Shown here piece by piece: positions 36,114 to 43,845 of a stretch of DNA of 64,000 nt; the stretch's first letter is position 1, and each line of letters starts with the position of its first letter. Under the pieces are notes generated by a model. It was not told the origin of the DNA, searched no databases, and saw nothing but the letters and a program-made list of their open reading frames with translations. This DNA comes from Streptomyces typhae. GTDB lineage: Bacteria; Actinomycetota; Actinomycetes; Streptomycetales; Streptomycetaceae. Both the position numbers and the translations under genes were made by a program. The stretch is from positions 310,001-374,000 of the forward strand of contig NZ_WPNZ01000009.1 in NCBI RefSeq assembly GCF_009755605.1, in the 5' to 3' direction.

Positions 36114-39095
36114 TCAGCTGCCGTGCTGTTCGGGGCCGCGCCCCGTAGTGACCTGGGACTCGACGCTGGGAAAGAGTGACCGCGCCCGTGCCAGAACGGT
36201 TGCCGAAGTGGGTTCCCCTGTGCGGGTGCTGAACAGCGTCAGATCGGTGATGCCGGGCAGGCTGATGTCGGCGGGCGCATGGGCGAGGCTGTCGATTGGA
36301 ACGGTCAGACTGGTCAGATGGCGCAGGCGGGATAGGTTCCGCCAGGCTGCTTCCGAGCTGGGGAACTCATTGACGTTCCTGAAGGTGAGTGTGCGCAGGC
36401 CGGGCCATCTGCCGATGAGGGTCAGGTCCCGATCCTCCAGACCGGGGGTCAGGATCAGGTCGAGGGTGTGCAGCGGCGCCTCGACCGGGATCTGGTCGAA
36501 GTTCCAGGGTTCTCGCACCTCGATGAGGCGCAAGGCCTCCAGGCGGCTCAGGGCCGCCAGGGCATCCCGTGTGAGAAGCGCGGGCGACATCATGAGCAAC
36601 AGGTAGGTGGGCGCACACTCGGCGATCAAGCGCGACGCAGCCTCGGGGGACACTCCATCGCGGATGTCCAGCAGCGTCGGCCGCAACCCGAGCCGCAGTA
36701 CCTCGTCCACATGCTCGTCCGTGTGGAGGGTGAAGTGGGTCGAACCGTCGTCCAGGCGGGACACGATCTGATCGGCGTACACGCGGCTGTCGAAGCGGTG
36801 CCAGCCCCACATGAGCTGGCTGCGTACTGCTTGGTCCGGGTGGTCCACGTACCTCGCGAGGAAAGGGATCGCCGTGTCCGAGTGCACATGTGTCGCGGCG
36901 ATCACCACATGCCGGGCGGTGACGCCGGACACGTCCTCCGGACCGGGCAGCAGTTCGAGCACCATTGGCCCCGCAGCCGCCAACTCCCGGGCCTCGTCCG
37001 GGCCCTGCGGCGGAATCAGCCCAGCCGTCCGCCGCTCCACCGCCTCCCGCACCGCGGGCACCAGCTCCGCCGCGTGCTCCAGGCAGGTCGCCGCCAGCAG
37101 GTGGGCCCGTTTGCGGGCGGAGGAGTCGGGGTGGGCGTCACCGTACGCGAGCAGGTCCGAGAGGAGTTCGGCCCGCTCGCGGGGGCGGGCCTGGGCGACC
37201 GCCATGCGGATGACGTCCTCCCACTGGTCGTCCGCGGCGTGCCGGGCGAGGACGCCGAAGTCGCCCTCGTCGACCGCCGCGCGGGCGCCGAGGAAGTCCT
37301 GGAAGGAGCGGTGGACGAACTGCACGCTGTCCGGGCCGGGTTCGCGGAGCAGGCCGCTGCGGTGGAGGAAGTGGGCGTAGACGGCGTCGGCGTCGCCGAG
37401 GGAGGCGAGTTCGGGGACGGCGGGCAGCGCGTCCCGGATGATCGTCGTGGCGCGGGTGCGGTCCATCTCCGTACGGCCGTTGCGGATCAGCCAGTAGGCG
37501 AGCCGTTGCAACAGCTGGAGCTGGGGCTCCTCGCGGAGTTCGGGGACGTCCATGTGGCGCTCGCGGTCGCGGCGGAGCAGGAGCATGGACAGGGCGGCCG
37601 TGTAGAGGTCCTTGCGGCCGAGCGGCAGGAAGCCGCGGCGGTCCCGGTGCAGCGCGCAGATCAGACCGCAGAGGAGTGGGTTGGTGGCGAGGCGGCCCAG
37701 GTCGTGCTTGGTGCGTACGGCTTCGAGGAGCTGGGTGCGGTACGCCGCGAGGGCCGCGTCCTCCTCCGGGGCGCCGGTCGCCGCGGCCGTGTGCCAGCGC
37801 GCGATGAACGTCGCCACGTCCGCCGCGCTCATCGGCGCGAGCGTCAGCTCCGTGAAGCCCTCGTCGGCGAGCCAGTCCTCGCGTACGGCGGAGGGCCGGG
37901 ACGTCACCAGCCAGCGGTTGCCGGGGTAGGCGTCCATCAGGTCCGTCAGCCACGCGCGCGTGCGGGCGCGTTCGGCCTCGGGCACCTCGTCGATGCCGTC
38001 GACGAGGACCAGGGCGCGGCCCGCGGTCAGGACACGGGCCTCCCAGCCGTCCGGCTGGGTCCCGGCGAGCGGGGACACCGCGGTCAGGAAGTCCCTGGGA
38101 GCGGGGAGCCGCTCGCCGTGCGCGGTCAGGGTGCGCAGGGGGAGGACGTAGGGGATGTGGTCGCGCAGATAGGCCATGCGCGCCTCGGGGTGCGCGGTGG
38201 CGGCCGAGACCGCTAGCCACTGGACGAGCGTCGTCTTGCCGGAGCCCGCCTCGCCGCGCAGGAGCACGCGGTCGTGCGCCGCCAGGGCCTCGTCGGCGGG
38301 GCGCGGCGGCGCGTCCAGGTCCGCCTCCAGGACGGTGTGCCAGTCGTCCCCGATCCGTACGTGTCCCAGGGGCCGCCCCTCCCCGCTCGCCGTCAGGCTC
38401 AGATAGGCCGCGTCCAGCGGCCACTTGCCCGGGGAGTCGGCCAGGTCGATCCCGAAGATCGTCAGCTTGCCGTGCTTCTTCGTCACATGGGCGAGGTAGC
38501 GCTGCTCGAACCGTACGTCCACGGAGTCGGGGAGGGGATTCCTCGCGATCAACTCATCAACTTTGACTATGAGTTCCGCCTGGTTGCGGCTCTGCTCCAC
38601 GAGAGTGCGGGCCACGAAGGCCGACCGCTGCGTGAAGAAGTTCAGGACGTGCAGGCAGGCCGTGGTCAGCAGGCGCTCGTAGAAGTACGCGGCGTCCGCC
38701 GACAGGTGCCGTGCCGGGTCGCCCCCGGCGCGGCGGAGCCGGATCGCCAGTTCCTGGTGGCCGAGGGACACCGCCTCCACGTCCGTGAGGGTGAGGGTGC
38801 CGAGCGTGAGCAGGGTGCCGGTCAGGGCGCCCACGACGGTTTCCTCCTCGTCGCGGGGGAGGGGCCGCTCACCGTGCTCTCCGGCGCGCACCGCCCGCCG
38901 GACCAGCTCGGTCACCAGGGCGCGGACGTCCTCCTCGGCGAGGTGGCGCCGCTCCCCGCGGAACGACACCAGGCCGTCGACGCGCACGGGCGCGTCCACG
39001 AGGTCCGCCCCAGGCCCCGGCCGCGCGAACAGCTTCCTGATCAGCGGGGAGACGACGCCGGACGCGATGCGGATGCCAAGGGCCGCGGGATCCAT
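36114..39095 (-). CDS. NACHT-LRR STAND ATPase, copy A
   Basis: 993 residues. Paralogue of copy B, with the same plan. N-terminal helical block (LNFFTQRSAFVARTLVEQSR, NQAELIVKVDELIARNPLPD, LTIFGIDLADSPGKWPLDAA); Walker A GEAGSGKTTLV at 281-291; Walker B ALVLVDGIDEVP at 361-372; WLVTSRPSAV near 396. The C-terminal 210 residues are leucine-rich but differ strongly from copy B, as expected if the two sense different ligands. No TTA codons were seen. A TACGCT -10-like element ends 7 nt before the ATG, suggesting leaderless translation. Membrane spans and signal peptide are absent, so it is cytoplasmic. Confidence 0.92.
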   Translation of the reverse strand: MDPAALGIRIASGVVSPLIRKLFARPGPGADLVDAPVRVDGLVSFRGERRHLAEEDVRALVTELVRRAVRAGEHGERPLPRDEEETVVGALTGTLLTLGTLTLTDVEAVSLGHQELAIRLRRAGGDPARHLSADAAYFYERLLTTACLHVLNFFTQRSAFVARTLVEQSRNQAELIVKVDELIARNPLPDSVDVRFEQRYLAHVTKKHGKLTIFGIDLADSPGKWPLDAAYLSLTASGEGRPLGHVRIGDDWHTVLEADLDAPPRPADEALAAHDRVLLRGEAGSGKTTLVQWLAVSAATAHPEARMAYLRDHIPYVLPLRTLTAHGERLPAPRDFLTAVSPLAGTQPDGWEARVLTAGRALVLVDGIDEVPEAERARTRAWLTDLMDAYPGNRWLVTSRPSAVREDWLADEGFTELTLAPMSAADVATFIARWHTAAATGAPEEDAALAAYRTQLLEAVRTKHDLGRLATNPLLCGLICALHRDRRGFLPLGRKDLYTAALSMLLLRRDRERHMDVPELREEPQLQLLQRLAYWLIRNGRTEMDRTRATTIIRDALPAVPELASLGDADAVYAHFLHRSGLLREPGPDSVQFVHRSFQDFLGARAAVDEGDFGVLARHAADDQWEDVIRMAVAQARPRERAELLSDLLAYGDAHPDSSARKRAHLLAATCLEHAAELVPAVREAVERRTAGLIPPQGPDEARELAAAGPMVLELLPGPEDVSGVTARHVVIAATHVHSDTAIPFLARYVDHPDQAVRSQLMWGWHRFDSRVYADQIVSRLDDGSTHFTLHTDEHVDEVLRLGLRPTLLDIRDGVSPEAASRLIAECAPTYLLLMMSPALLTRDALAALSRLEALRLIEVREPWNFDQIPVEAPLHTLDLILTPGLEDRDLTLIGRWPGLRTLTFRNVNEFPSSEAAWRNLSRLRHLTSLTVPIDSLAHAPADISLPGITDLTLFSTRTGEPTSATVLARARSLFPSVESQVTTGRGPEQHGS

Positions 39096-39122
39096 GCGCG
39101 AGAGCGTAGTGGGCGTAGCGGG

Positions 39123-39187
39123 CGTCACATGTGCGGGGTGCGGGATCGCTCCGCCCGGTGATGTGACGCACAGGGCATACGTCACAT
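39123..39187. promoter_or_regulatory. Three CGTCACAT boxes between the NACHT pair and the M23 gene
   Basis: CGTCACAT at 39123-39130, ATGTGACG at 39161-39168 and CGTCACAT at 39180-39187 lie in the 329-bp divergent gap. The last two form an inverted repeat with 12-bp spacing (11 nt between the 7-bp cores). The first overlaps the -35 position of the predicted leaderless promoter of the NACHT operon. The remaining gap, 39188-39424, holds only the peptidase leader, with a GGAGG ribosome site near its end. Confidence 0.55.
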
Positions 39188-39424
39188 ACGACGTTTGATA
39201 GTGGTTCTTCCGGGCAGGGCGGCCCGAAACGCCCGCGTGGAAATACCGAGGAAACCCCTGGAACCGGACGTCTCGGGTACGGCCGTGGCTAGTAGAGGGG
39301 GCGTTTGGGCGCCGGGCGGGGTGGGGGTTACCAAGGGATGGCCGTCCGGCATGCGCAGTCCGTGTGCCGGATTCCCTTTTGCCCGCTCCACCCCGTCCCC
39401 ATGCCTTGTCCCGGAGGTTTCCCC

Positions 39425-40105
39425 ATGCCGAAGCGCGCCACGACTCACTCCCTCGTCCCGTCCCTGCGTCGCACGCGGGCGGCCGTCCTCGCCGCCGGTG
39501 TCGGCGTCACGGCGGTGCTCGGTGCCGGGGTCGCGGCCGCCGCCGACACCAAGGGCGCGGAGCGGTCCGTGACCGCCTCGTCCGTGGGCGCGCAGGCCGC
39601 CGCCCAGGCCAAGGCGGCCCAGCACGCCAAGCAGGCCTCCGCCAAGAAGGCCGCGCAGGCCAAGCAGGCCGCCGCGAAGAAGGCCGCCGCCTGGCAGGAC
39701 CCGGTCGAGAACTACCGCCTGTCCGCGAGCTTCGGCCTCGGCGGCAACATGTGGTCCCAGAAGCACTCCGGCCAGGACTTCGCCGTGCCGATCGGCACCG
39801 TCGTCAAGTCCGTGCACGCCGGCACCGTCGTCAAGGCCGGACCGAACGGCGCCGGTGACGGCCCCGCGTACGGCAACGCCGTCGTGATCAAGCACGCCAA
39901 CGGCACGTACTCCCAGTACGCGCACCTGTCGAAGGTCGAGGTCCGCCCCGGCCAGGCCGTCGGCACCGGCCAGCGCATCGCCCTGTCCGGCAACACCGGC
40001 AACTCCAGCGGCCCGCACCTGCACTTCGAGATCCGTACGACGCCGAACTACGGCTCCGCCGTGAACCCGGTGAACTTCCTCCGTGAGCAGGGCGTCCGCG
40101 TCTGA
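39425..40105 (+). CDS. Secreted M23 metallopeptidase
   Basis: 226 residues. Signal peptide (RTRAAVLAAGVGVTAVLGAG, VAAAADT), then a Lys/Ala/Gln-rich coiled linker (AKQASAKKAAQAKQAAAKK), then an M23 peptidoglycan endopeptidase domain. Zinc ligands: His114 and Asp118 in HSGQD, and His200 in HLH (198-200). Cleaves peptide bonds in peptidoglycan cross-links during cell-wall growth or development. ATG with GGAGG 8 nt upstream. It is divergent from the NACHT pair and probably unrelated to it in function. Confidence 0.94.
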   Translation: MPKRATTHSLVPSLRRTRAAVLAAGVGVTAVLGAGVAAAADTKGAERSVTASSVGAQAAAQAKAAQHAKQASAKKAAQAKQAAAKKAAAWQDPVENYRLSASFGLGGNMWSQKHSGQDFAVPIGTVVKSVHAGTVVKAGPNGAGDGPAYGNAVVIKHANGTYSQYAHLSKVEVRPGQAVGTGQRIALSGNTGNSSGPHLHFEIRTTPNYGSAVNPVNFLREQGVRV

Positions 40106-40142
40106 TCCCCCGCGTGTGACGCCCGGCTCGGGCGCGGTGCGC

Positions 40143-40180
40143 CTGAGCCGGCCCGGCGTGGTGAGCCCGGGTCGGCTCAG
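40143..40180. terminator. Bidirectional terminator between M23 and tetR genes
   Basis: CTGAGCCGGCCCGG pairs with CCGGGTCGGCTCAG (one wobble pair) across a 10-nt loop. The 14-bp stem lies between convergent genes and includes the stop codon of the TetR gene (40177-40179). Confidence 0.75.
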
Positions 40181-40761
40181 ATGCCGTTGTGCGCCTGGGT
40201 CACCAAGTCGATGGCGACCTCGAGGATGGCCTTCCGCTTCTCCTCGGGGTCGCCATCGGCGTCCTTGAGCACGAACATCCCGCCGTGCATCGTGAACAGC
40301 GCGCTGAAGCAGCGCACCTGCGCGGTCATCGGCGTCGACGGGTCGTCGTGGCGCAGGATGTCCAGGAGCTGGATCATCCGGTCCTTGAAGCTCTCACCCG
40401 TCTTCAGGTCGCGCACCGTCGCCTGGTTCTCCTGCATGAAGCGGAAGAGCGGGGCGCCCTCGTCGAGGATCTCGCTGTAGCGGGTCAGGATCGTGCGCTT
40501 GGTCTCCAGGGTGCGCGGCTGCTCCTTGCCCCAGGCGATCAGCTCGTCGATGGGCCGCGTCAGATCGTCGAAGATGCTGGTGAGGATGGTTTCCTTGGTC
40601 TTGAAGTGGTAGTAGAGCGCCGCCTTCGTGACCTCCAGGCGCTCGGCGATCTCGCGCAGTGACGTCTTCTCGTACCCCTGCTCGGCGAAGAGTTCGAGTG
40701 CCACGTCCTGAATGCGCTGACGGGTGTCCCCGCGCCGGCGCTGCCTGCCTGTGCTGCCCAT
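40177..40761 (-). CDS. TetR-family repressor of the adjacent efflux pump
   Basis: 194 residues. HTH: QDVALELFAEQGYEKTSLRE, IAERLEVTKAALYYHFKTKE. The C-terminal ligand domain is variable in this family. It is divergent from an MFS efflux gene, with a long inverted repeat between them, so it is the probable repressor of both genes. Ligand unknown. Confidence 0.93.
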   Translation of the reverse strand: MGSTGRQRRRGDTRQRIQDVALELFAEQGYEKTSLREIAERLEVTKAALYYHFKTKETILTSIFDDLTRPIDELIAWGKEQPRTLETKRTILTRYSEILDEGAPLFRFMQENQATVRDLKTGESFKDRMIQLLDILRHDDPSTPMTAQVRCFSALFTMHGGMFVLKDADGDPEEKRKAILEVAIDLVTQAHNGI

Positions 40762-40797
40762 GGTGGCGATCCTCGCACTTCTCCCCGCCCCATCCGA

Positions 40798-40870
40798 ACT
40801 TACTTGACGCCCGGCTAGTTAAGGGTCTACTTTCCTCTACTGTAGCCAACTTGCCGGGCGGCAAGTAAGT
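40798..40870. promoter_or_regulatory. TetR operator region with long inverted repeat
   Basis: Two 18-nt arms, ACTTACTTGACGCCCGGC at 40798 and GCCGGGCGGCAAGTAAGT at 40853, are complementary at 17 of 18 positions and flank 37 nt. A compact palindrome ACTTGCCGGGCGGCAAGT lies at 40849-40866, the usual size of a TetR operator. This is between tetR and the MFS gene and probably holds both promoters. Confidence 0.75.
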
Positions 40871-40893
40871 ACGTGGAAGTGGGGACGGGAACC

Positions 40894-42576
40894 ATGGCGG
40901 GAACCAGCGTGTCGGTCGGGGCGGCCGACCGTACGGACAAGAAGAAACGGCACGGGGCGGACGCGAAGGAGCAGCAGGGCCGGCAGAAGAACCAGCAGGG
41001 GGCGGGACGGAAGCAGCGGCAGGGCGCGGAGACGCCCGAGCCGCGCAGCGTCCGCGTCGTGATCTTCGCGCTGATGGTCGCGATCCTGCTCGCGATGCTC
41101 GACAACATGATCGTGGCGCCCGCCATGCCGACGATCGTCGGCGACCTCGGCGGCCTGGAGCACCTGTCGTGGGTCGTCACCGCGTACACCCTCGCGACCG
41201 CGGCCTCCACCCCGATCTGGGGCAAGGTCGGCGACATGTACGGGCGCAAGGGCGCCTTCCTCAGCTCCATAGTCATCTTCCTGGTCGGCTCCGCGCTCAG
41301 CGGACTCGCCCAGGACATGGGGCAGCTCATCGCCTTCCGGGCCGTACAGGGCCTCGGCGCGGGCGGTCTGATGGTCGGCGTCATGGCGATCATCGGGGAA
41401 CTGGTGCCGCCGCGGGAGCGCGGCAAGTACATGGGCATGATGACCGGCGTGATGGCGGTCGCGATGATCGGCGGCCCGCTCGTCGGCGGCACCCTCACCG
41501 ACCACCTCGGCTGGCGCTGGGCCTTCTACATCAACCTGCCGCTCGGCATCGTCGCCCTGTTCATGGTCAGCGCCGTGCTGCACCTGCCGAAGAAGCGGGC
41601 CGAGGGACGCATCGACTACCTGGGCGCGGCCCTGCTCACCGTCGGCATCACCTCGCTGGTGCTCGTCACGACCTGGGGCGGTACGGAGTACGACTGGAAC
41701 TCGGCCGTGATCATGGAGCTGATCGGGCTCGGGGTCGCCTCCCTGGCCGGCTTCTGGTTCGTCCAGCAGAAGGCCGCCGAACCGATCATGCCGTTCCGGA
41801 TCTTCCGCAACCGCAACTTCTCGCTCATGGCCGTGGTCGGCTTCCTCACCGGCTTCGTGATGTTCGGCGCCATGCTCTTCCTGCCGCTCTACCAGCAGGC
41901 GGTCCAGGGGGCCTCGGCCACCAACTCCGGCCTTCTCCTGATGCCGATGCTGCTCGCGATGATGGCCGTCTCGATGGTCGCGGGACGCTTCACCTCGGCC
42001 ACCGGCAAGTACAAGGTCTTCCCGATCGCCGGCAGCGTCCTGATGGCCGTGGGCCTCTTCATGCTCTCGACGATGGACACCGGGACCTCGCGCTTCACCT
42101 CGGGCCTGTACATGGCCGTCCTCGGCGCAGGCATGGGCTGCCTGATGCAGATCACCATGCTCGTCGCGCAGAACAGCGTCGAGATGAAGGACATGGGCGT
42201 CGCCTCGTCCACGGCCACGCTGTTCCGCACCCTCGGCTCGTCCTTCGGTGTCGCGATCATGGGTGCGCTGTTCAACAACCGGGTCCAGGACGAGATGGCG
42301 GAGCGGTCCGCCGCGGCCGGGGGCGACATGGCCAAGGTCACCGAGCAGTCCGCGCAGCTCGACGCGGACAGCCTCGCCAAGCTCCCGGAGGCGGCCCGGG
42401 ACGCCTACCAGCACGCGGTGTCCTCCGGTACGCACCTGGCGTTCCTGCTCACCGTGGTGGTGGCGCTCGGCGCGCTCGCCGCGGCGGTCTTCGTGAAGGA
42501 GACCCCGCTGCGGGGGGCCGGGCCCGCCGACCAGAAGCCGGCCGGCGCCGCGGGTGGGGACCCCGCGCGCGGATAG
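40894..42576 (+). CDS. MFS drug exporter, DHA2 (14-span) family
   Basis: 560 residues. After a basic 50-residue N-terminus, about 14 membrane spans follow. Motif A GKVGDMYGRKGAFLSS, motif C-like AMIGGPLVGGTLTDHLGWRWAF and DNMIVAPAMPTIVGDL are typical of EmrB/QacA-type proton-coupled multidrug exporters. The divergent TetR gene should control it. ATG at 40894 follows GGGACGGGA. Confidence 0.95.
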   Translation: MAGTSVSVGAADRTDKKKRHGADAKEQQGRQKNQQGAGRKQRQGAETPEPRSVRVVIFALMVAILLAMLDNMIVAPAMPTIVGDLGGLEHLSWVVTAYTLATAASTPIWGKVGDMYGRKGAFLSSIVIFLVGSALSGLAQDMGQLIAFRAVQGLGAGGLMVGVMAIIGELVPPRERGKYMGMMTGVMAVAMIGGPLVGGTLTDHLGWRWAFYINLPLGIVALFMVSAVLHLPKKRAEGRIDYLGAALLTVGITSLVLVTTWGGTEYDWNSAVIMELIGLGVASLAGFWFVQQKAAEPIMPFRIFRNRNFSLMAVVGFLTGFVMFGAMLFLPLYQQAVQGASATNSGLLLMPMLLAMMAVSMVAGRFTSATGKYKVFPIAGSVLMAVGLFMLSTMDTGTSRFTSGLYMAVLGAGMGCLMQITMLVAQNSVEMKDMGVASSTATLFRTLGSSFGVAIMGALFNNRVQDEMAERSAAAGGDMAKVTEQSAQLDADSLAKLPEAARDAYQHAVSSGTHLAFLLTVVVALGALAAAVFVKETPLRGAGPADQKPAGAAGGDPARG

Positions 42577-42628
42577 CGCGGGCGGACGGCGGCAGAGGCC
42601 GTCCGACCCGCGGAATCCGCCCGGCCGT

Positions 42629-42670
42629 ACGGCCCCCGGAACCGAGCGAGAGCTCGGGGCCGGGGGCCGT
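42629..42670 (+). terminator. Long hairpin after the MFS gene
   Basis: Outer arms ACGGCCCCCGG and CCGGGGGCCGT and inner arms CCGAGC and GCTCGG form one stem with an AA/GG internal loop and a GAGA tetraloop. There is no T-run. It separates the MFS gene from the AraC gene. Confidence 0.7.
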
Positions 42671-42733
42671 CGCCGTGGGCGCAGGGCCACGGTCCGGCCC
42701 GCCGTTGTCAGTGGCGCGTGCCAGCATCGACGC

Positions 42734-43255
42734 GTGGACAGACTCCGTCAGTTGCGGCAGCTTCGGCTGGCGAAGGACGCGATGGACCGCGACTGGGCCG
42801 ACCCCGCCCTCGACCTGGCCGCCGTGGCCGCGCACGCCGGTTACGCACGCCATCACTTCCTGCGCGCCTTCAAGGAGGCGTACGGGGAGACCCCCGGGCA
42901 GTACCTCACGCGCCGCCGCATCGAGCGCGCCGGAGACATGCTGCGCTCGGCCGACCTGTCCGTGACGGACATCTGCATGCTCGTCGGCTTCACCAGCGTG
43001 GGCACGTTCTCGTCGTCCTTCAAGCGGCAGACCGGCCTCACCCCGAGCGCGTACCGCGCGCGGCACGTGGGGCGCGGTGCGGCGCTGATACCCGGGTGCT
43101 GGGCGCTGCTGTGGGCCGGGGGGTTTCCCTCCCGGGAGGGGCTCGACGGTACGGGGAGCGGGGCGCAGCGCTCGGCGGGCGCAGAGGGCTCGGTGGGCTC
43201 GGAGCGTTCCGCGGGCTCGGAGCGCTCGGCGGGGTCGTCGGAGCGCAATTCTTGA
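42734..43255 (+). CDS. AraC-family transcriptional regulator (DNA-binding domain only)
   Basis: 173 residues. Contains the double helix-turn-helix of AraC (LDLAAVAAHAGYARHHFLRA, FKEAYGETPGQYLTRRRIER, LSVTDICMLVGFTSVGTFSS, SFKRQTGLTPSAYR). No N-terminal ligand domain is present; the C-terminal 60 residues are a Ser/Gly/Glu-rich tail (GSERSAGSERSAG). GTG at 42734 has no clear ribosome site, so a leaderless transcript is possible. It precedes a VOC-family gene and likely regulates it. Confidence 0.88.
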   Translation: MDRLRQLRQLRLAKDAMDRDWADPALDLAAVAAHAGYARHHFLRAFKEAYGETPGQYLTRRRIERAGDMLRSADLSVTDICMLVGFTSVGTFSSSFKRQTGLTPSAYRARHVGRGAALIPGCWALLWAGGFPSREGLDGTGSGAQRSAGAEGSVGSERSAGSERSAGSSERNS

Positions 43256-43350
43256 GAAGCGCATCGCCCGGGACGCTGCCTACGGTGGCCGGGCAGGCAC
43301 AGAACCCCACACCAGAAGCGGCAGAGGCTTCAGAAGACCGGGAGCACGAC

Positions 43351-43797
43351 ATGATCAAGGGACTCGCCATTTCCACCGTCTGGGTCCTCGACCAGGACCG
43401 GGCGAAGGAGTTCTACACCGAGAAGCTCGGCCTGGAGGTCCGCACCGACATGACCCTCGGCGAGGGCGGCATGCGCTTCCTCACGGTCGGCGCGAAGGAG
43501 CAGCCCGAGCTGATGATCGCCCTGATGGTGCCGGGCGGGGCGGGCATGGACGCGGAGTCGGCCGAGGCGATGAAGAAGCTGGTCACCAAGGGGGTGATGG
43601 GCGGTGGCGCCCTGAGCACGGACGACATCCACGGGGACTACGAGAAGCTGAAGGCGCGCGGAGTGGAGTTCCTGCACCCGCCGCAGGAACGCCCGTACGG
43701 CATCGAGGCGATCTTCCGTGACGACTCGGGGAACTGGTTCTCGTTCACCCAGCCGCACGAGGGCGACCTGGACCTCGACAAGGACTGGGGCTGCTGA
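43351..43797 (+). CDS. VOC-superfamily (glyoxalase/bleomycin-resistance-like) protein
   Basis: 148 residues. STVWVLDQDRAKEFYTEKLGL and GIEAIFRDDSGNWFSFTQP are typical of the VOC fold; the family includes glyoxalase I and antibiotic-binding proteins. It is probably cytoplasmic and metal-binding or ligand-binding; the substrate is unknown. GGAG lies 7 nt before ATG. The AraC gene upstream may control it. Confidence 0.92.
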   Translation: MIKGLAISTVWVLDQDRAKEFYTEKLGLEVRTDMTLGEGGMRFLTVGAKEQPELMIALMVPGGAGMDAESAEAMKKLVTKGVMGGGALSTDDIHGDYEKLKARGVEFLHPPQERPYGIEAIFRDDSGNWFSFTQPHEGDLDLDKDWGC

Positions 43798-43845
43798 GCC
43801 CCCGTCCTCGCCTACGGTCCCGCCGCCGTCCCCGGGCCCGCCCGG

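Noticed and set aside
39162..39186. A CRP-type binding site (GTGA..TCAC)
   Set aside because: The half-sites are spaced too far apart (11 nt between TGTGACG and CGTCACA cores) for the known CRP geometry in actinomycetes.
39188..39424. A c-di-AMP (ydaO-type) riboswitch upstream of the M23 peptidase
   Set aside because: Cell-wall hydrolase genes in Streptomyces often carry one, and disA is in the window, but the conserved GGGGA..GGAGCGGGGGAACC-type core elements cannot be found in this leader.
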